64,000 nt of DNA from positions 29,279,558-29,343,557 of the forward strand of contig OX411543.1 in assembly GCA_948146395.1 (NCBI GenBank), in the 5' to 3' direction. A model generated the notes under the pieces. It had not been told where the DNA came from. It ran no database searches and saw nothing but the letters and a program-made list of their open reading frames with translations. This DNA is from Fragum whitleyi. Its lineage: Eukaryota > Mollusca > Bivalvia > Cardiida > Cardiidae. A program made the position numbers and the translations under genes. This document shows, piece after piece, positions 24,092 to 35,255 of the stretch; position 1 is the stretch's first letter; the number at the start of each line of letters is the position of its first letter.

Positions 24092-27000
24092 GACAATCAA
24101 GACATACACACGCCTTTGGAGTGTACTAATAAATTTACAATACTCTATGATTTATGTGACTTATGTACCAATTCAGATTATACATGTTCATGTAATAATA
24201 GCAAAGAAAGTTTAATCAACTCCAAAGAAAATTCACAGGAGCTCAAATTAGATAGCAATGTCATATTTCCATCGTCAAATAACAATAACTCGAATAGCTT
24301 TTATGTAACTTCACAATCAAAAAATACGCCAACACACTCAAACGAAAAAACACATAAATCATCATTTAAATTTAATCACAAAGGAATTCATATAGGTTAT
24401 CTAAATATTCAGCATTTATTCCCTAAATTAGACGAAATAAAATGCATATTGAACGAGCCTAAATCTCTCGACATATTCTGTCTTGCGGAGACATTTCTAT
24501 CTGGAAAAGTAGAAGATTCTAATATAAAAATTAATGGTTTTAACTATGAGAGAAGAGACAGAATAGAGAAAATCGGAGGTGGTTTACTATTATATATTGC
24601 TAATTACATCAAATACAAACGACGAATGGATTTAGAGCAGGGAAACATTGAGAGTATTTGGATAGAAATTACATTGCCATATAACAAGCCGTTATTAGCA
24701 AATTTTACTTATCGACCGCCTAATAGCAACCAATGTTGGATAGATCAGTACGAAAATCAGCTTTTGATGGCTGAATCTAACGGTAAAGATTGGATATTAT
24801 TTGGTGATTATAACATACACTATTCTACATCATCAACATCATCATCATCGTCACCCAATTATTCTTACAGTAATTCAAAGTGGTCGAAATTGATCAATGA
24901 CTTTGATTTATATCAACATGTAAAATCGCCTACTAGGGTTTCGAATAAATCCTCTCGAATAATTGACCATATCTATACCACGAATCCAAGTGTTATTCAG
25001 GAAACGTTAGTACCGCTACTCGGAATAAGCGACCACTTTCCAATAGCAATCACTTACAAGTGCTCAAAATTACAAAGAAAGGGCAGTGTTAATTCTATAT
25101 TATATAGATCCTTTTCAAGGCTAGAACATGATAAATTCATAAGAGACCTTTCTAATATTAATTTTGATATTGTTGAGTCAATAAATGATCCATGTAAATC
25201 GTTAGACTATTTTTACTGTATGCTAGACAAATGCTTATCAAAACACATTCCTATCAAGGAAAAACGCGTTAAGAAGCTGAAACAACCTGATTGGTTCAAT
25301 GATGAAATTAAGTTAGCTTTTCGAACAAGAGACACTTTCAAAAGCGAGAAAAATTTTACTATGTACAAAATATGGAGAAATAAGGTCAACTCGATTATCA
25401 AAATATGTAAAAAAGAATATTTCAATAAGGCAATCGAAAATAATACTGACTGTAAAAGTATCTGGAAAAACCTAAAAAACATTTCGTTTAATGAAAATAA
25501 CGAATCGATTTTACCCCAAAAACTTTCTCTAGGAAATACTGAAGTAGAGGGGATAGCAAATGTAATGAATGAACTAAATAAACACTTTGTTAACATATCT
25601 AAGCTAGTAGACAAGGTGTCGTTTAATCCGGACAAAATTAAAGATTTCAAAAAATACATTGATAGCAAGTTACAGCACAAATCTTTTAATATACAGTTTA
25701 TAACTGCACTAGAAGTTCGACAATATATTGATAGTTTGAATAATAATAAGGCAACGGGGCTTGATGGCATAGGTCCTAACATCTTAAAGCTGTGCAAAGA
25801 TTTCATTTCAAAACCATTGGCAACTATAATCAACATTTGCATATCGAAAGAAACATTTCCCACAGAACTGAAAAAAGCACATGTCAAACCTCTATACAAA
25901 GGCGGTGAGAAAACTGACCCGAATAATTATCGTCCGATTTCGATTTTACCAACTATATCAAAAATCTTTGAAAGACATATAGCCAATCAATTAAAAGAAT
26001 ATTTAAAAAGCAATGATGTTTTGTTTAAATATCAATCAGGCTTTAGAGAAAATCATTCCTGTCAAACTGCTCTTATACGCCTTATAGACTCGTGGCTTAT
26101 GAATATGGATTTCTTGATTTTAAAAAGGCGTTTGATTTGGTTGACCATGAAATACTGCTTTATAAACTTAAACTTCACCATTTCTCAGATAGTGCTTGTA
26201 ATCTTTTCAATTCCTACTTACATGGTAGATATCAAGTTATTAAGAATGGATCTGTCTCGTCCGATGTGCAACCAATATCTTCGGGAGTTCCACAAGGTTC
26301 TATACTTGGACCTATTTTATTCTTATTGTATGTTAATGATCTACCATTTAATCTGTTATCGAATATCGACATGTATGCAGATGATGGAACGCTTTATAGA
26401 TCGGGTAAATCGTTATCCGAAATAAATGTATGCTTACAAAATGATCTGTTAAAAATAAATGAATGGTCTCAAAATAATAATATGATTTTGAACCCAAATA
26501 AAACCACTTGCATGATTGTAGGAAGTAAAATTAAACTTCATAACTTACCAAGACTCAAACTCTATATTCAAAACAATGAAATAGAAAATGTATGTACCCA
26601 AAAAGTATTAGGCATGTATATTGACAATTCTTTAACGTGGAAAATGCATATCGACAGTGTTTGTTCAAAGGTTTCTTCGAAAATATATTTACTAAAGAGA
26701 ATAAACAATTATCTTACTAGCGATATGAAACAATTGTTTTATAATTCTTACATTGCTCCTTATTTTGATTACGGTTGTGTTCTATGGAGTAGCTCTACAT
26801 TGAAATTTACAGATAGAATTACTAAGCTCCAAAAGCGAATTGCCCGTATCGTTTTGAATAAATCAAGAAAAACGAGTTCTAGAGATAATCTATTCGCCTT
26901 GAAATGGCTATCCATCAAAAACCGATGCAAGTACTTCACTATATTAATGGTATACAAAACTATGCATGGTCTAACACCACCATATATGGCTCATTTCATA

Positions 27001-27216
27001 CATCCTTGTACAAATAAATTTTATACTCTCAGATCGGAATCTAATAAAACTATTTCAAGTAAAAGTATTCCAAAAAGAGAATTTCGCAAACGTACTTTCT
27101 CATATCTTGGGATGCAATATTGGAATTCCGTCCCTTTGGACATAAGATCAATTAAAAATGTATCTCAATTTAAAAGGAAACTAAAGAATTACCTTATGTT
27201 TGATTCCACTGTATAA
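24092..27216 (+). pseudogene. LINE ORF2: APE endonuclease and reverse transcriptase, broken
   Basis: The frame continues directly after the ORF1 amber in the same phase. The first in-frame ATG is at 24626, inside the endonuclease domain. Endonuclease motifs: YLNIQHL, catalytic Glu in AET (24488), GDYNIH, IIDH and SDH (25028-25036). Reverse transcriptase begins near 25860 (YRPISILP). Between about 26098 and 26107 the frame moves by a deletion of 3n+1 bases; spacing between the conserved blocks suggests several codons are missing as well. The second frame carries LDFKKAFDLVDHEIL (motif A), SGVPQGS (26284-26301), YADD (26374-26385) and the usual C-terminal region, ending in TAA at 27216. As it stands it cannot make a complete polymerase. 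Confidence 0.9.
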
Positions 27217-27438
27217 TTTCTAATATTGTTAAACATCTTTGAGCAATAATTATCATTGATTCAAATATATTTCAGGTTGAAAACGTTTTACTATTTTTGT
27301 GTATGTCTTGAATGCTCATTCCTTAACTGAATATTGATTTCATGTATTGTTGTTTACATTTGCATTTTTGCCTTGTATGTAAAGCTGTGTAGATATGAAA
27401 GATTTTAAATTTGGAAAGAGAGAGAGAGACAGACAGAA

Positions 27439-27469
<31 letters not shown>

Positions 27470-27858
27470 GTGGAGAGAGAGAGAGAGACAGAGAGAGACA
27501 GACATAGAGAGAGAGACAGACAGACAGAGGGGAGAGAGAGAGACCATATTTATAAGGTAATGGCCCAGTGATGGTTTCGCGTCGTCTCGGAGACGGTGAG
27601 CTTGAGCAGTGTTGAACGGGGTATCCTAATAATTTCCATTTGGAAACCTCGGTCGGCATTGTGAGGGATCATGGGTTCCGACATGTTGCGGGGCCGTTGC
27701 GGGTTCAATGCCTTAAAGGGTATTCCATTTTGTAAATACTTGGATTATGTATGCATGCATGTTTGCTCCAGGATTGATGTTGTTTGAAGGCCATATTGAA
27801 AATAAGAAATTGGTCTTTCGATCAATTTCTTAATGTGTTACCTTCATTAAATAAAGAT
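27217..27858 (+). other. LINE 3' untranslated region
   Basis: Non-coding sequence between the ORF2 stop and the (TTA)n tail. It contains a GA/GACA microsatellite (27414-27543) and ends in AATAAAGATT immediately before the tail. Confidence 0.7.
27414..27543. repeat. (GAGA)n/(GACA)n microsatellite
   Basis: Purine-rich interspersed GAGA and GACAGACA blocks inside the LINE 3' region. Open frames on the minus strand here (SLSLSL…) are artefacts of the repeat. Confidence 0.95.
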
Positions 27859-27885
27859 TTTATTATTATTATTATTATTATAATC

Positions 27886-28074
27886 TCCCTATGAAAAGGT
27901 CTTAATCTCCCTTTGAGTGCCCATGGAAATATCACATGTATGATATAAGGGTATTTATACCCCTTTAACTTAATTGATTGTGTGACTAACAGGCTTTACA
28001 TTTTCATATTGGTCCCTTTACAATGAACCATAGACAGTAGGCTATGATCAAGATTCATACCTGTTTAGCTCACC
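27886..28074. other. no gene
   Basis: Short flank between the LINE and the next repeat. TAATCTCCCT occurs twice (27881 and 27904). Confidence 0.4.
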
Positions 28075-28591
28075 TGAGCACGAAGTGCTAAAGGTGAGCT
28101 ATTTTGATCGTCAGTCGTGTGTCATCCACAATTTCTTTAAACATCTCCTAGCCAGTGAGCCAATCTTGATGAAACTTGGTAGGGATGTTCCTTGGGTCAA
28201 GCTCCACCACAGTTGTTCAAATAAATGAAATCCTCCCTTAACTCTGCCTTAATCCTTAACAAAAGGGTTGAAAAAAGGAAAATTTTCAAAAATCTTTTTC
28301 TCTGAAACCAGAAGGCAGACAGCATTCATATTTGGTATGAAGCATCATCTAGTAGACCTCTACCAAATTTGTTCATATCAAGACCATGGGAAGTTTATTT
28401 AGGCTTCACACCAGTGCATCGCTTTTTACATATAATCAAAGAGCGGAAATGTAAAAAAAAATCCTCTGAAACCAGAAGGCAGACATCCTTTATATATGGT
28501 ATGAAGCTGCATCTAGTGCACCTTTACAAATTTTGTTCATATGTTGATCCTTGTGTCACATTTAGGCTCCACCCTAGGCACATCCCTTTTT
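28075..28591 (+). mobile_element. family-2 dispersed element (GCTCACCTGAGC hairpin), interrupted
   Basis: It begins AGCTCACCTGAGCACGAAGT, which folds on GTGCTAAAGGTGAGCT. Blocks such as AAACATCTCCTAGCCAGTGA and AACCAGAAGGCAGACA follow. It is related, in inverse orientation, to 61543-63481. The copy is cut at CCCTTTTT by a family-1 insertion; the expected continuation (TACATAGAA) resumes at 29627. Confidence 0.75.
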
Positions 28592-29624
28592 AGCTCCACT
28601 GGCTGAAAGCCACTGGGGCTATTGTCATGGCGTTGTGTCCGTCGTGCGTCCGTCCGTCCGTGCGTCCGTGCGTCCGGTCGTAAACTTTTTCTTTAAAAAT
28701 CTTCTCCTCAGAAACTACTGGATGGATTTCAACCAAACTTCACAGAAATGATCCTTGGGTGACCCTCTTTCAAAGTTGTTCAAGAAATTTTGATCCAATG
28801 AAAAACATGGATTTAATGGGCGTGGCTAATTTCCAAATATGGTAAAAAGTGACTTTTCTCAGGTTCTAACAGATGGATATCAACCAAATTTTACATAAAT
28901 GATCCTTGGGTGACCCTTTATCAGTCTACCAAAAATTATTGTGATTGGATGGAAAATATGTATTTTATGGGCGGAGGTCATTTTTCTATATGTTATATAG
29001 TGGAAACTTTGAAAATCATTTTCTCAGAATCCAACTGATGGATATCAACCAAATTTTACATGAATGATCCTTGGGTGACCCTTTATCAGTCTATCAAAAA
29101 TTATTGTGATTGGATGAAAAATATGTATTTTATAGGCGGAGGTCATTTCTCTATATGTTATATAGTGGAAACTTTGAAAATCATTTTCTCAGAATCTAAA
29201 TGATAGATATCAACCAAATTTTACATGAATGATCCTTTGGTGACCCTTTATCAGTCTACCAAAAGTTATTGTGATTGGATGAAAATATGTATTTTATGGG
29301 CGGAGGTCATTTCTCTATATGTTATATAGTGCAAACTTCAAAAATCATTTTCTCAGAATCTAAATGATGGATATCAATCAAACTTTTTTTGTATGATCTT
29401 TGGGTGACCAATTATCATGCAGCAAAATTTTTTTGTTATTGGATGGAAAATATGTCTTTCATGGGTGGAGGTCATTTCTCTATATGTTATATAGTTGAAA
29501 CTTTGAAAATCATTTTGAACATCAGTCAAACCCAAAATATCTAAAAAATCTAGTCAAAACTTTTATTTGCTTTTACAAGAATTTCAAGCCTGTGGAGCGA
29601 CACAAGCCATTCATGGCTTTCTAG
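28592..29624 (+). mobile_element. family-1 Helentron/DINE-like element, full length (1033 bp)
   Basis: The 5' hairpin is AGCTCCACTGGC/GCCACTGGGGCT. A (CCGT)n microsatellite lies at about 28640-28680. A unique leader is followed by ~165-bp tandem units (TTCTCAGAATC at about 29021, 29186 and 29350). The 3' hairpin AAGCCATTCATGGCTT comes before the terminal CTAG. It is flanked by T on both sides. No ORF, so non-autonomous. Confidence 0.85.
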
Positions 29625-30185
29625 TTACATAGAAACTGAAAGAGTGAAAAATAAAATTATCCGTTTGATTTCACAAAACAACCTGCAGACGCTTGATAGA
29701 GAGAGTGTAATCTTTTTGAAGAATGTTTTTGTGCTTACCTTTTTTTTTTGAAACACAGGAGAAAGATAACGGTGGTGGGCTACAAAAATTCATCTCCATC
29801 TTAATAAAGAATTTTAGTGCGCGTAAGGACGAGTGTTTGTATCCTGTTTGCTCCAAAGGAGTGGTTTGTACTAAACAAATCAGACCAACCAAACAATGAA
29901 ATATACGATAACATAGATGAAATGTGTTTGAAAATATACTGGAAGCAAAGCATCACATGAAACAACAAACACAACTATACAAGTTTTAATGAAATATGAT
30001 ATTATCCATTAGAATCACCAGCATAAGATACGACATAGATAGGCAAAGGTCAACATTGAATTAAAGGGGTAAGAAATTACGAAATACTATTGTAGAATGA
30101 TATATCAAAATGAAACATTGACGCTACAATTCTGCGGGACGACAAATAATGCTACGAACAGCACGGAGAACAGAATATGTCTTTT
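29625..30185. other. 3' flank of the receptor gene
   Basis: The first bases (TTACATAGAAACTGAAAGAG) are the displaced continuation of the family-2 element. The remainder is downstream of the receptor stop codon and may hold its 3' UTR. I see no clear AATAAA on the minus strand. Confidence 0.4.
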
Positions 30186-31868
30186 CTATTCTATAGGCGA
30201 TTTGATATGTAGTGTTGGTAAACTCGGCGTATCTCGAGAATGATTGTGGATTGTAGATGAAGAAGTTCGAGGCACAGGCTGGTCAGTTATGTCAGACACG
30301 CTGATTCCTAGATTTTTGTACATATTTAAAACCCTTTTATTACAAACAAAAGCAAAGAAAATGAATACCCCTTGCATGGCATTCAGAAAGATGACGAGAA
30401 AAGAAAATACTGAGACCTCAAACATTGAATCAACGAAAACCATTGGCCACAAAATGCCAGTTATACTACACAACTTGGTGTAAATAACGAGATTTTGTCG
30501 ATCTCTACCAGAGCTATTAACTCTTGGTAATGTTTTCAGCCGGTAAAATGTATAGATATAGAAGAAAATGTTTATCAAAGTGATAAGACCAGTGGGGACA
30601 ATGAAGCTGATCATACGAACATAGAAATTGTCAATAAAGCAGAGAGTCTTACCATATCCAATATTTGTTGACTTGGAACGTAAAAGCTCGGTAATTATAA
30701 CAAACATGGTGGTAATAAACGGAACAAGATAGATATAGCATGCGTAATTAACAGAAAGTCGAAACTTCTGATGTGGAGTAGATTGGAAACTCATATTATT
30801 TGTACAGAATACCCTGAACATGTGATAGGAACAAGCGTTCATAGCACAAAAAGAGGCCAGCCAAAAGTAGTGAATGATAACGCCTGTCATTTTACACAGT
30901 ATGGAATTGTGATGGCTTGTCAAACCTTATGAATATTGTAGACCCGCTTGTGCAAGAAACAAACATATAGACAGATGCATGTTATTTTTCCCGGGTACTG
31001 TACGGAGATATGAGAACAGAAAGTATGTCACAGACGTAAGGAATAAACCAAGCAGAGACATGCCGGTGCAAAAGGAACTAAATACAATATAAACCCTGCC
31101 AAGCAAACGTTGTTTAAAGGAGACAAAGGAATTGTCATATTTTCGTTGTCCTAAAGGTAGTGAATCTTTACAAATAAGATAAAAATGTTCACCATCACGA
31201 AATACCCTATCGACATCAGTGCTAGGTATTTTTATACTTCCATTGTCAAAATCAAAAGTTTCTGATTCTTCATCAAAATTTACGTCATTTGTATTAGGAT
31301 ATCTTACTAGGGGACACTTGTTTTTTCTGCTTAACTCTTTGTAGACATATCCTTGTTTTACGCTAAGTTTAAACATTTCTTCACATCCATAAACATCCGT
31401 TTGCCCATTGTATGAAAATTGTTGAATAAATCGTCTAGAGTTAATGACAAATTTTTCATCTAATGTATCTATTATAGTATCTTCTAGCAAAGTAAGATTA
31501 TTAGCGAATTCAGCGTAAATTGGAAATTCAAATTTTACCATCGAGTTCGGGTAGATCTCCCATTCTATCCTAGTAGATGTGTTCCCTAATGGCGACCGTA
31601 TACAATTGCTTGCCCGTGTTTTACAGTGAATAAATTCTAGATTATCTGAGTGAACGTGGAGGAGTCTCTTCCTGATATTGTCAACGATTGTAAGACATAC
31701 ATCAAATGGGCGAATCGTTACGGTAGAGTTCTCTCCTGACTTCTGCTTTTCTAATTTTAATACCATATTGAAAACAACCCTGACGTGTGCGAGTGAATCG
31801 AAAGCATGTATACATCGGCCATTCAGAAGAATTCGTGTGTCAATACAGTACAAATCTACACATTCACC
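30186..31868 (-). pseudogene. seven-transmembrane exon of a Methuselah/adhesion-like receptor
   Basis: An acceptor (CTTTGTTTCCTTTCAG) places the exon start at 31868 in phase 0, matching the upstream donor. The exon encodes the membrane-proximal ectodomain, TM1 (…VYIVFSSFCTGMSLLGLFL), the class-B signature PGKNNMHLSICLFLAQ in TM2, TM3 (…IIHYFWLASFCAMNA), TM4-TM6, and TM7 with LNAMQGVFIFFAFVCNKR. A short cytoplasmic tail ends at the stop codon at 30186-30188. An in-frame TAA (30927-30929) interrupts TM2, and the next codons continue the same frame without a shift. No GPS cleavage motif is visible, which favours Methuselah-like over classical adhesion type. It is probably a pseudogene or null allele; a base error in the assembly is possible. 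Confidence 0.8.
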
Positions 31869-31990
31869 CTGAAAGGAAACAAAGAGAAATATATCTAAAT
31901 TATGGTTGATTGATTTTAACGTCGCTTTCAACATTTTTTCAGTTATATCGCGGCGGCTGGAGTACTTAACAATGGTTTCCTGGTATTTCA

Positions 31991-32122
31991 CATACTTAGT
32001 GTATTATATGAAAAAAATATCTAACGAGGTTGGGAGAATTAATAATTGTGGAGGCTCTGCCGAGACAATTATTAATTCTCACAACAGAGTTAGATATTTT
32101 TTCATACAATACACTAAGTATG
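31991..32122. repeat. 132-bp near-perfect hairpin in the receptor intron
   Basis: CATACTTAGTGTATTATATG and the following ~40 bp are mirrored by …CATACAATACACTAAGTATG. The loop is only ~15 nt (GGAGGCTCTGCCGAG). A foldback MITE in the intron is the simplest reading. Confidence 0.85.
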
Positions 32123-32800
32123 TATTATATTTATCTTATAACCTCTATATGTCTTTTTTTCGTTGATGTTTTTAACTGAAATGCAAGTTTCTAAAAATAA
32201 CCGCATATATAATTGTTCTAGAAATAACTATGTGATATCATAAAAAACATCATACGGGTTGTTATCACACGGATATTTGTAAAGTTATAAGATATAAATT
32301 ATACTTAGTCTTTTAGAAACTATATAAAAAGAATAAGAGTTGCGATTCTTTTCAATGAGATCTCGTATCTACTAGTGAAGTTTCAAGTTGATAGCAATTA
32401 TACTTTAGGAAACAAACTCTGGGCAAATTTAATGACAGAAGGCCTGACGGAGACTAGTACACCCATTCGCCGAGATGGCGGGGGATAAAACGTGTTGAAT
32501 CAAATTAAACAATTCTTATTGGATTATGGAAGCATAATACTTTACTGAAGCAGGCCTAAATTATTTTCGAGTTTAACAAGAGATCTGTTTTGGGTTGTTT
32601 TATTCATGATCACGGCTGCTTCGGCCACATTGATACAGAAACTACCCAATCCAATCAACTGAATGCCTAATAACGATTTATAGCACTCACAATCGTCATG
32701 CGAAAAGTGGCCTTCCAGGAACTCCGTTAAATGAAAATGAGTATTTGGCAAACGTTGTAGATCCTGACCAAACTGCTCATCTTGGAGCAGATTGATCTGT
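32123..32800. other. receptor intron, no further feature
   Basis: Intronic sequence on the minus-strand gene. A 99-codon open frame at 32542-32841 overlaps the hairpin MITE and has no recognisable motif. Confidence 0.5.
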
Positions 32801-32919
32801 CCTGCGTTCAGGATCACCAAACGGTGCAAACAGTTTTCCAATTGTACCCCGCAAGTGCACGTGCAAAGCGGGGCACAGTTTGGAAACTGTTTGCACCGTT
32901 TGGTGATCCTGAACGCAGG
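32801..32919. mobile_element. foldback MITE (GCACGTGC centre), copy 1
   Basis: CCTGCGTTCAGGATCACCAA at the left is mirrored by the right end (…GATCCTGAACGCAGG). The arms meet at AAGTGCACGTGCAAAG. Related copies are at 39871, 40684, 59341 and 60223. The arms here are nearly perfect, so this is the youngest copy. Confidence 0.85.
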
Positions 32920-32986
32920 GCTGGATCTACAATGTTTATTTGGACCTGCCTGACTGAAAACGTGGGGTTAATAAGGGAATAGTTAC

Positions 32987-34273
32987 CTTTTTATGGTCGA
33001 ATGTACCATTTTCACAGTCCATGACAGCTTCCTTTACCACTTCATTTAATTCCATCTTTGAAATTGAGAACAGTGTGCGGTATGTGAATGCACGAAAGGA
33101 AATGTCGGTTTCCTCGAAAATGTCGGTTTCCTCATAGCTGTACCAAACGAACGAAGTTTTACCGTATTCAGATTCATTGTCGTAAGTTTGAATGGCGTAA
33201 TAGCAGTTGAAACAGTAAATGTTCTTATAATGCCCCCACCAACTGTAGATAGGTGTTCTGTAGCAGAGCTCCATAATATTTCCCTTTTGTATATCATTTT
33301 GGGCATTTGATGGAATGTTACACATACCAGTATCGAAATCAACTTTTGAATCTATGTGACTGAATTCTTGGTTACAGAGAGCACAAAACGGGTTCTTATA
33401 TGCATATTTAAAGAGTTCGTACCGATACAGGTTTAAATTCATGATTCAGGCATAATCAGTTTCTTCACAAGCTCTTCTCGTGTCAATGTCTTCTGTTTTC
33501 CACGAACCGGTTACATTACATTTAGTTATCACGCCGCGCACCCTATCAACACCTGGATCATAGCATAAATTGTCGTCTGGTAATGTAAAAACAATCCTAC
33601 AACTGAGATTTGCAGCTATTTCTAGCATCCTTTCAAGAGATGCAAAAAGATTGTTTTCAAAATATGAGCCACACGAAAACTTCAAATAGATTTTGTTTGG
33701 TTTGTAAGAGAAATTGTAACAAGCCGCGCAGTATATATTCCTGAATGCGACGCTAGACGAGATCACTATTGGTATATGATCAAGAATGTCCATCTCATCT
33801 GTGCCCGAACACTTTGATCTTAGATACTGACTTGCCTTCTGAGGGCATTCAGATATAAGAGCATATGTCTTATTTTGTAGTGGATCGTCCCTATCCCTGG
33901 ATACAATTGATGAAAATGTCATTGACAAAAAGCTTGACTGGCTTACACACCGGTACAGTTTCTCATCCAAAACCTTATCGATGCAACACGGATATTTTCC
34001 CGTGACACAGTCATCGTGACAGTCACACCGGGGACATGGCCTGTAGAAAGGCAGGTTGTCAATCTGCATTTCTCTGAGATAGGTTTGGTTACAAACACTG
34101 ATAAACCCGCACATTAAGGTATATTGTCGGATTAACGAAGTGGTGTTTTCTATTTTGAAAAAACGGTGCGATTTGGTGCATTCTAGACTATACTTGATCA
34201 CAATTTCAGTAGGGAAGAAATAGTGTGGAAAAGGAAGAAATTGCTTGTCAGAAGCAATTTCTTCTTTTTTCAC
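32987..34273 (-). pseudogene. cysteine-rich ectodomain exon of the same receptor
   Basis: The frame runs from 34273 to a donor AAAAAG|GTAACT (exon end 32987, phase 0). The probable acceptor is after TGATCAAG (exon start 34192), so codons upstream of that are likely intronic. The protein has repeated cysteine-rich blocks: CGF..VCNQTYL, CPRCDCHDDC, RNIYCAACYN, then KNPFCALCNQ. The CAxCN blocks recur in the paralogue at 37073. It is an extracellular ligand-binding-type region joined to the 7TM exon at 30186-31868. An in-frame TGA at 33446-33448 interrupts it, with no frame change. With the TAA in the 7TM exon this makes two nonsense codons, so pseudogenisation is likely. Confidence 0.75.
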
Positions 34274-34324
34274 AATGTTTTCTCAATCATAAAATCACAG
34301 GCACGTAATTATAAGCAGGGATTA
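34205..34324 (-). repeat. hairpin-containing segment shared with 75-192
   Basis: Perfect 13-bp stem (34234-34246 against 34252-34264). On the receptor strand it forms the pyrimidine-rich 3' end of the upstream intron, so a repeat may be supplying the splice-site context. Confidence 0.7.
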
Positions 34325-34419
34325 CACAGGAAAGGGTTAACCCTAGTACGAGGACTAATCGATAATGACATTAACAACTCACCATGTACTCACGGGGAAT
34401 CGCATGTTTGACATCAACA

Positions 34420-35255
34420 CTGTATGGAAACTCTGTACGGTAGTTTGCAACGGTATATTCAAAGTGGCGGATAAGCGTTCGTGAAAAAGTAAGTGTTCTT
34501 TATTTTTGTTCGATGCTGATTTAATCTATCATCCTGTAAGATAATGACAACATTTACGCAATCAGATTTGAATACATTATCCATCGTACCTAATGATTAA
34601 ACGTCCTATAGCACCGTCCGTGTGTAATACAGCTTCAAACATTGTGTTTTGATGACATTTAAAATTGAAGCGCAAAACGAAAGTAGAAATGGCCATATTT
34701 TCCTTAAAATGACCGCACCGGCAAAATCAAATGTGGCGGTGGATGGGGACAAGATATCTCCCTAAATATGACCCAGAATGTATTGGATCTAGCCCCTTGT
34801 CTAGGAAATATAGATGGTGTACGCTACAGTTAAAACCGAAACTAAATCGCTGTACAGTGCGGTATATGGATATATTTGTACTCACCGGTTTAAATTTCGA
34901 ATGAAAAATCTGTACGCAACGGTTTATATAAATTATCATGTGAAAATCGTTCAACGGGTTGAATGGCACGAAAAGGTGAAAGGTGACTTTGATACTATTT
35001 AATCTTAGCTAATACTGCAGAAAGACGAATATATTCTTATTCTTAATTTTATTTGTTTTGCCTGGAAATGAAGAAATCGTCGAAAGTGTATCATTTAACA
35101 CATTTTTAAATTCTAATTTTATGTTTCTATTTAATTCTTCTGTCTTTCCTCAATAATTTTTGTAAGACCCTGTACAAATCGTTAAGACTAAAGCGCTTAA
35201 CAAAGGCATCAAACTTTAAAAATGTCGGAGTATATTCCAGACATTCTTCTCGATG
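34420..35255 (+). repeat. left arm of ~840-bp inverted duplication
   Basis: Pairs with 36045-36885 in inverse orientation along nearly the whole length with scattered differences and a few indels (for example, a region near 34530-34570). It contains GTAAGTGTTC donor-like sequence and GGCGGTGGATGGGGAC. The function is unknown; open frames in it are mirrored in the other arm. Confidence 0.9.

Larger units (their letters stand above)
21780..27885 (+). mobile_element. CR1/L2-type non-LTR retrotransposon, nearly full length
   Basis: This LINE has a probable 5' UTR (left limit uncertain), ORF1 (22061-24091), ORF2 (24092-27216) and a 3' region ending in a (TTA)n tail at about 27859-27882. The CR1/L2 placement rests on the esterase-plus-zinc-knuckle ORF1, the APE-type endonuclease and a short tandem-repeat tail instead of poly(A). 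The open frames are intact except for one amber between the ORFs and one small deletion in ORF2, so it inserted fairly recently. I could not find a target-site duplication. A related degraded 3' fragment is at 41898-42169. Confidence 0.85.

Noticed and set aside
25213..25899. 228-codon open frame on the minus strand inside the LINE
   Set aside because: It is antisense to the intact ORF2 frame and shows no independent domain; a shadow of AT-rich coding sequence.
26092..27216. Independent reverse-transcriptase gene starting at 26092
   Set aside because: It begins at a non-ATG codon in the middle of the RT domain; it is the shifted remainder of ORF2.
27323..27659. Ser/Leu-repeat proteins on the minus strand
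   Set aside because: Translations of the GAGA/GACA microsatellite in the LINE 3' region.
30186..30923. Separate 245-aa membrane protein gene
   Set aside because: Same frame as the upstream ORF, separated by a single stop inside TM2; it is part of one receptor.
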